From contig JAEWFG010000045.1 of the NCBI GenBank assembly GCA_023388935.1, positions 1 to 7,080 on the forward strand: a stretch of 7,080 nucleotides of DNA. Reading direction: 5' to 3'. Each line of letters opens with the position of its first letter. Positions within the stretch are counted from its first letter, which is position 1. Positions 6,023 through 7,080 of the stretch are shown piece by piece. Both the position numbers and the translations under genes were made by a program. This DNA comes from Pseudomonadota bacterium. GTDB taxonomy: Bacteria; Pseudomonadota; Alphaproteobacteria; Rhizobiales; Xanthobacteraceae. The notes under the pieces were generated by a model that was not told the DNA's origin, searched no databases, and worked only from the letters and a program-made list of their open reading frames with translations.

Positions 6023-6077
6023 ACGGCAGCAAGCCGGTCGCCCGCAAGGCGGCCCTGACGGGGTGCTGTCCGTTTTC
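6023..6077 (+). terminator. Probable intrinsic terminator of candidate small RNA 2
   Basis: ACGGCAGCA (6023-6031) pairs with TGCTG-T-CCGT (6064-6073, one bulged T) and is followed by TTTTC (6073-6077). The inner part can form CGCC/GGCG. The stem is long-looped and the U tract short, so this is weaker than the terminator at 5774-5826. Confidence 0.4.
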
Positions 6078-6146
6078 TGAGGCTTTGTCCTAATTCGGTT
6101 TTGTGAGTGTCCTTCGCCAATTTAACTTATGTTACGGGCGGGTCAC

Positions 6147-6170
6147 GCACTGGGAAGGCCTTCCCAGTGC
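6147..6170. repeat. Perfect 24-bp palindrome without spacer
   Basis: Half-site GCACTGGGAAGG (6147-6158) is followed directly by its exact reverse complement CCTTCCCAGTGC (6159-6170). With no loop it is better suited to binding a symmetric protein dimer than to forming an RNA hairpin. It lies 13 nt before the ATG of a weak small ORF at 6184, an operator-like position. Its function is unknown. Confidence 0.8.
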
Positions 6171-6183
6171 TGGCGCCCCGAGA

Positions 6184-6378
6184 ATGGACTTGCGGATCAC
6201 GTCGCGCCACGCCATCGAGCGAAGAACCTCCTGGATTGAGCTAACGAGTATCTTGCTCGCCCGCTCGCGGGAGCAACTAGAGCGGTGTCAGAAGCTTTTT
6301 CGGCACACACGGCAGGCTCAGTCGCTCTCGGCTGCGGGTGATGATTTGTTTAATGCCGCTCGCGCGGCCTCTCCTTAG
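6184..6378 (+). CDS. Doubtful small hypothetical protein
   Basis: A 64-residue frame from ATG 6184, starting MDLRITSRHAIERRTSWIEL. Residues 18-45 (ELTSILLARSREQLERCQKLF and onwards) form a plausible amphipathic helix, which is why it is listed. The frame has no Shine-Dalgarno, overlaps the 3' end of the convergent DUF4142 gene by 29 nt, and matches no family I know. The 24-bp palindrome just upstream could act as its operator. Confidence 0.3.
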   Translation: MDLRITSRHAIERRTSWIELTSILLARSREQLERCQKLFRHTRQAQSLSAAGDDLFNAARAASP

Positions 6379-6826
6379 GCTGCACCTCGGTCTGAGCTTG
6401 ATGGACGATTTCCGAGGCAATCTCCTGCGCTACGCGAAGATGGTCCAAGACGGTAGGCAGGAGGTCCGATGCAAAATCCTTCAGTTCCGCGTTTTCCCCC
6501 GAACCGATCTCATACTCCAGAAGCTGCGCCGTCTTTTGATGGTCGATGATCTGGCCTTGGATATAGGCGAGATCGAATTGTACGCCGCTCGCCGACTCCA
6601 GCTTGGCGCGCATGGCGCTGTGTTCGGCATCGAGCGTGTCTGGTATTGCGATTCCGTAGCCTTTGAAAGCGCCGCGAGCCGGTCGTCCGCAGCTGTATGG
6701 TCGCGGACCATGCGCTGTGCAAATTCCTTGACCGCGCGGCTTGCCCCTTGCTGCGCGGCGAGTTTTCCGAGGTTCACTTCGACCAATCCTCCGGCAGCGG
6801 CAGCCTGAACGAAAGCACGATCCGGC
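6350..6826 (-). pseudogene. DUF4142 protein gene, beheaded by IS21 insertion and frameshifted
   Basis: The minus strand reads DRAFVQAAAAGGLVEVNLGK, then AVKEFAQRMVRDHTAADDRL, the start of the DUF4142 domain, a ferritin-like helical domain usually found in exported proteins of alphaproteobacteria and often linked to stress. At about 6660-6661 one G of a presumed GGG is missing (TCAAAGGCTACGG), and the rest continues in another frame: GYGIAIPDTLDAEHSAMRAK, FDLAYIQGQIIDHQKTAQLL, down to KERPRERH and TAA (6352-6350). Family members have a signal peptide before the DRxFV motif; here that part is replaced at about 6823-6827 by the end of an IS21-family element. The gene has thus lost promoter, start and export signal as well as its frame. 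A TTG at 6864 inside the insertion sequence is not a credible start. Confidence 0.8.
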
Positions 6827-6840
6827 TGTGCGCGGCGGCG

Positions 6841-6879
6841 ATCAGGGTGAGACTCCAGCGACAATCAAGGTGAGACTGC
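6841..6879 (+). repeat. IS21-type terminal direct repeats
   Basis: ATCAGGGTGAGACTCCAGCG (6841-6860) and ATCAAGGTGAGACTGCGCCG (6864-6883) are near-identical over the first 14 nt with a 23-nt period. IS21-family ends carry multiple such repeats as IstA binding sites. Confidence 0.65.
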
Positions 6880-6951
6880 GCCGATGGGGGCGGGCCGAAG
6901 GGAGGGCGTAGCCCGACCGGAGGACCGTCCCCATCGGCGTCGCGCGTTTTT
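6879..6951 (+). terminator. Branched structured leader with terminator inside the IS21 element
   Basis: Outer stem CGCCGATGGGG (6879-6889) / CCCCATCGGCG (6929-6939), 11 bp perfect. It encloses an inner hairpin CGGGC (6891-6895) / GCCCG (6911-6915) and a small CGG-AGGA-CCG hairpin (6918-6927), i.e. a three-way junction. TCGCGCG and five T (6947-6951) follow. It sits between the element end and istA, where it could stop transcription entering from outside, a known protection strategy of insertion sequences. A folded regulatory leader is the alternative. Confidence 0.6.
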
Positions 6952-7020
6952 GGCCCGTCTGGCGGTCGGGTGCGGCTGGTGCAAGCTGTTGATTCGTCTC
7001 GACAAGAGGGAATCGATGCC

Positions 7021-7080
7021 TTGCCTGGCCTTCACATCACTGACCACCAGATGAGGCTGTACATGACCTACCGACAGACA
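7021..7080 (+). CDS. istA: istA-type transposase, first 20 codons only
   Basis: From TTG at 7021: (M)PGLHITDHQMRLYMTYRQ, then T at the window edge. The DHQMRLYM.YRQT block is typical of N-termini of rhizobial IS21-family IstA proteins, which cut and join the element ends together with the ATPase IstB. AAGAGGGA lies about 10 nt upstream. An ATG at 7016 is out of frame and closes after 13 codons; relatives seem to start ATG-CCT-GGC-CTT, so this copy probably gained 4 nt (TTGC) near the start, leaving TTG as the start or impairing expression. Confidence 0.65.
   Translation, partial: MPGLHITDHQMRLYMTYRQT

Larger units (their letters stand above)
5909..6077 (+). ncRNA. Candidate stress-induced small RNA 2 (up to about 170 nt)
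   Basis: Starts from the EcfG-type promoter at 5878-5902. Predicted fold: hairpin 1 with an 8-bp perfect stem CCCGGCAG (5912-5919) / CTGCCGGG (5939-5946) and a 19-nt loop holding UGCCCCCU; hairpin 2 with a 12-bp perfect stem (5955-5966/5980-5991) and a loop with CUCCCC; a small hairpin TGCCG/CGGCA (6001-6014); and a probable terminator at 6023-6077. Hairpin 2 shares GCCCCAGC with the terminator stem of small RNA 1 but lacks a U tract, so transcription may continue to 6077. A 45-codon frame, ATG 5921 to TGA 6058, lies inside without a ribosome-binding site; it could be a small protein instead, but the strong pairing favours RNA. Confidence 0.42.
6827..7080 (+). mobile_element. Left end of an IS21-family insertion sequence (continues beyond window)
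   Basis: The right part encodes the first residues of an IS21-type IstA transposase (HITDHQMRLYMTYRQT). Before it lies a non-coding leader of about 190 nt with two terminal repeats (6841-6879) and a structured terminator (6879-6951). The element probably starts with TGTGCGCGG at 6827, since DUF4142 homology stops there; the exact boundary and the target duplication cannot be set without the right end. Confidence 0.7.

Noticed and set aside
5689..6120. 143-codon minus-strand frame
   Set aside because: No ribosome-binding site or family; it runs antisense through both predicted hairpins and promoters and is best seen as a GC-rich shadow frame.
6253..6276. Imperfect hairpin TTGCTC/GAGCAA
   Set aside because: Short stem with a bulge, no T run; unremarkable in GC-rich sequence.
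6865..7047. 60-codon minus-strand frame inside the IS21 leader
   Set aside because: It is antisense to the structured leader and the start of istA and resembles no protein.
1..7080. CRISPR array, tRNA or rRNA gene, retron or defence system
   Set aside because: No regularly spaced repeats, no tRNA-like cloverleaf, no reverse transcriptase, nuclease or helicase genes were found.

Overview
The window is GC-rich and fits an alphaproteobacterium of the Rhizobiales (Bradyrhizobium- or Mesorhizobium-like). The evidence is the high-GC codon use, the IS110, IS21 and integrase remnants of rhizobial type, and several sites matching the alphaproteobacterial general-stress sigma factor EcfG consensus (GGAAC, 16-17 nt, CGTT). 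The assignment is inference from sequence character, not from a database search.

Layout. 1-561 (minus): a small hypothetical gene whose stop overlaps the GTG start of an edge-truncated, membrane-embedded ion-channel-like protein. 783-2586 (minus): a thiamine-pyrophosphate enzyme of the pyruvate oxidase/acetolactate synthase family with a Tat-like leader, broken by one frameshift and one in-frame TAG. 3005-3667 (minus): an intact HAD-family phosphatase with a TTG start, a good Shine-Dalgarno and an EcfG-like promoter. 3961-4387 (plus): a broken, truncated IS110-family transposase. 4699-5218 (plus): a perfect EcfG-type promoter driving a small secreted protein whose 3' end runs into a dispersed repeat. 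5278-5582 (minus): degraded pieces of one, perhaps two, integrase-type transposases.

5692-6077 (plus) is the most interesting part. Two perfect EcfG-type promoters lie 186 nt apart and each leads into a strongly structured stretch without a convincing gene. The first ends in a clear intrinsic terminator. The two initial transcribed regions resemble each other, and both present the same C-rich octamer in a predicted hairpin loop. I read this as a tandem pair of stress-induced small RNAs.

6147-7080: a perfect 24-bp palindrome, a weak small ORF, a DUF4142 gene (minus) that has lost its 5' end to an IS21-family element and carries a 1-nt frameshift, and the left end of that element with terminal repeats, a structured leader with terminator, and the first codons of istA.

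Overall this is an accessory, decaying region in which general-stress genes and probable small RNAs sit among insertion-sequence debris. Three intact EcfG consensus sites on one strand in 7 kb is far more than chance would give, so the surviving functional units probably belong to the general stress response.
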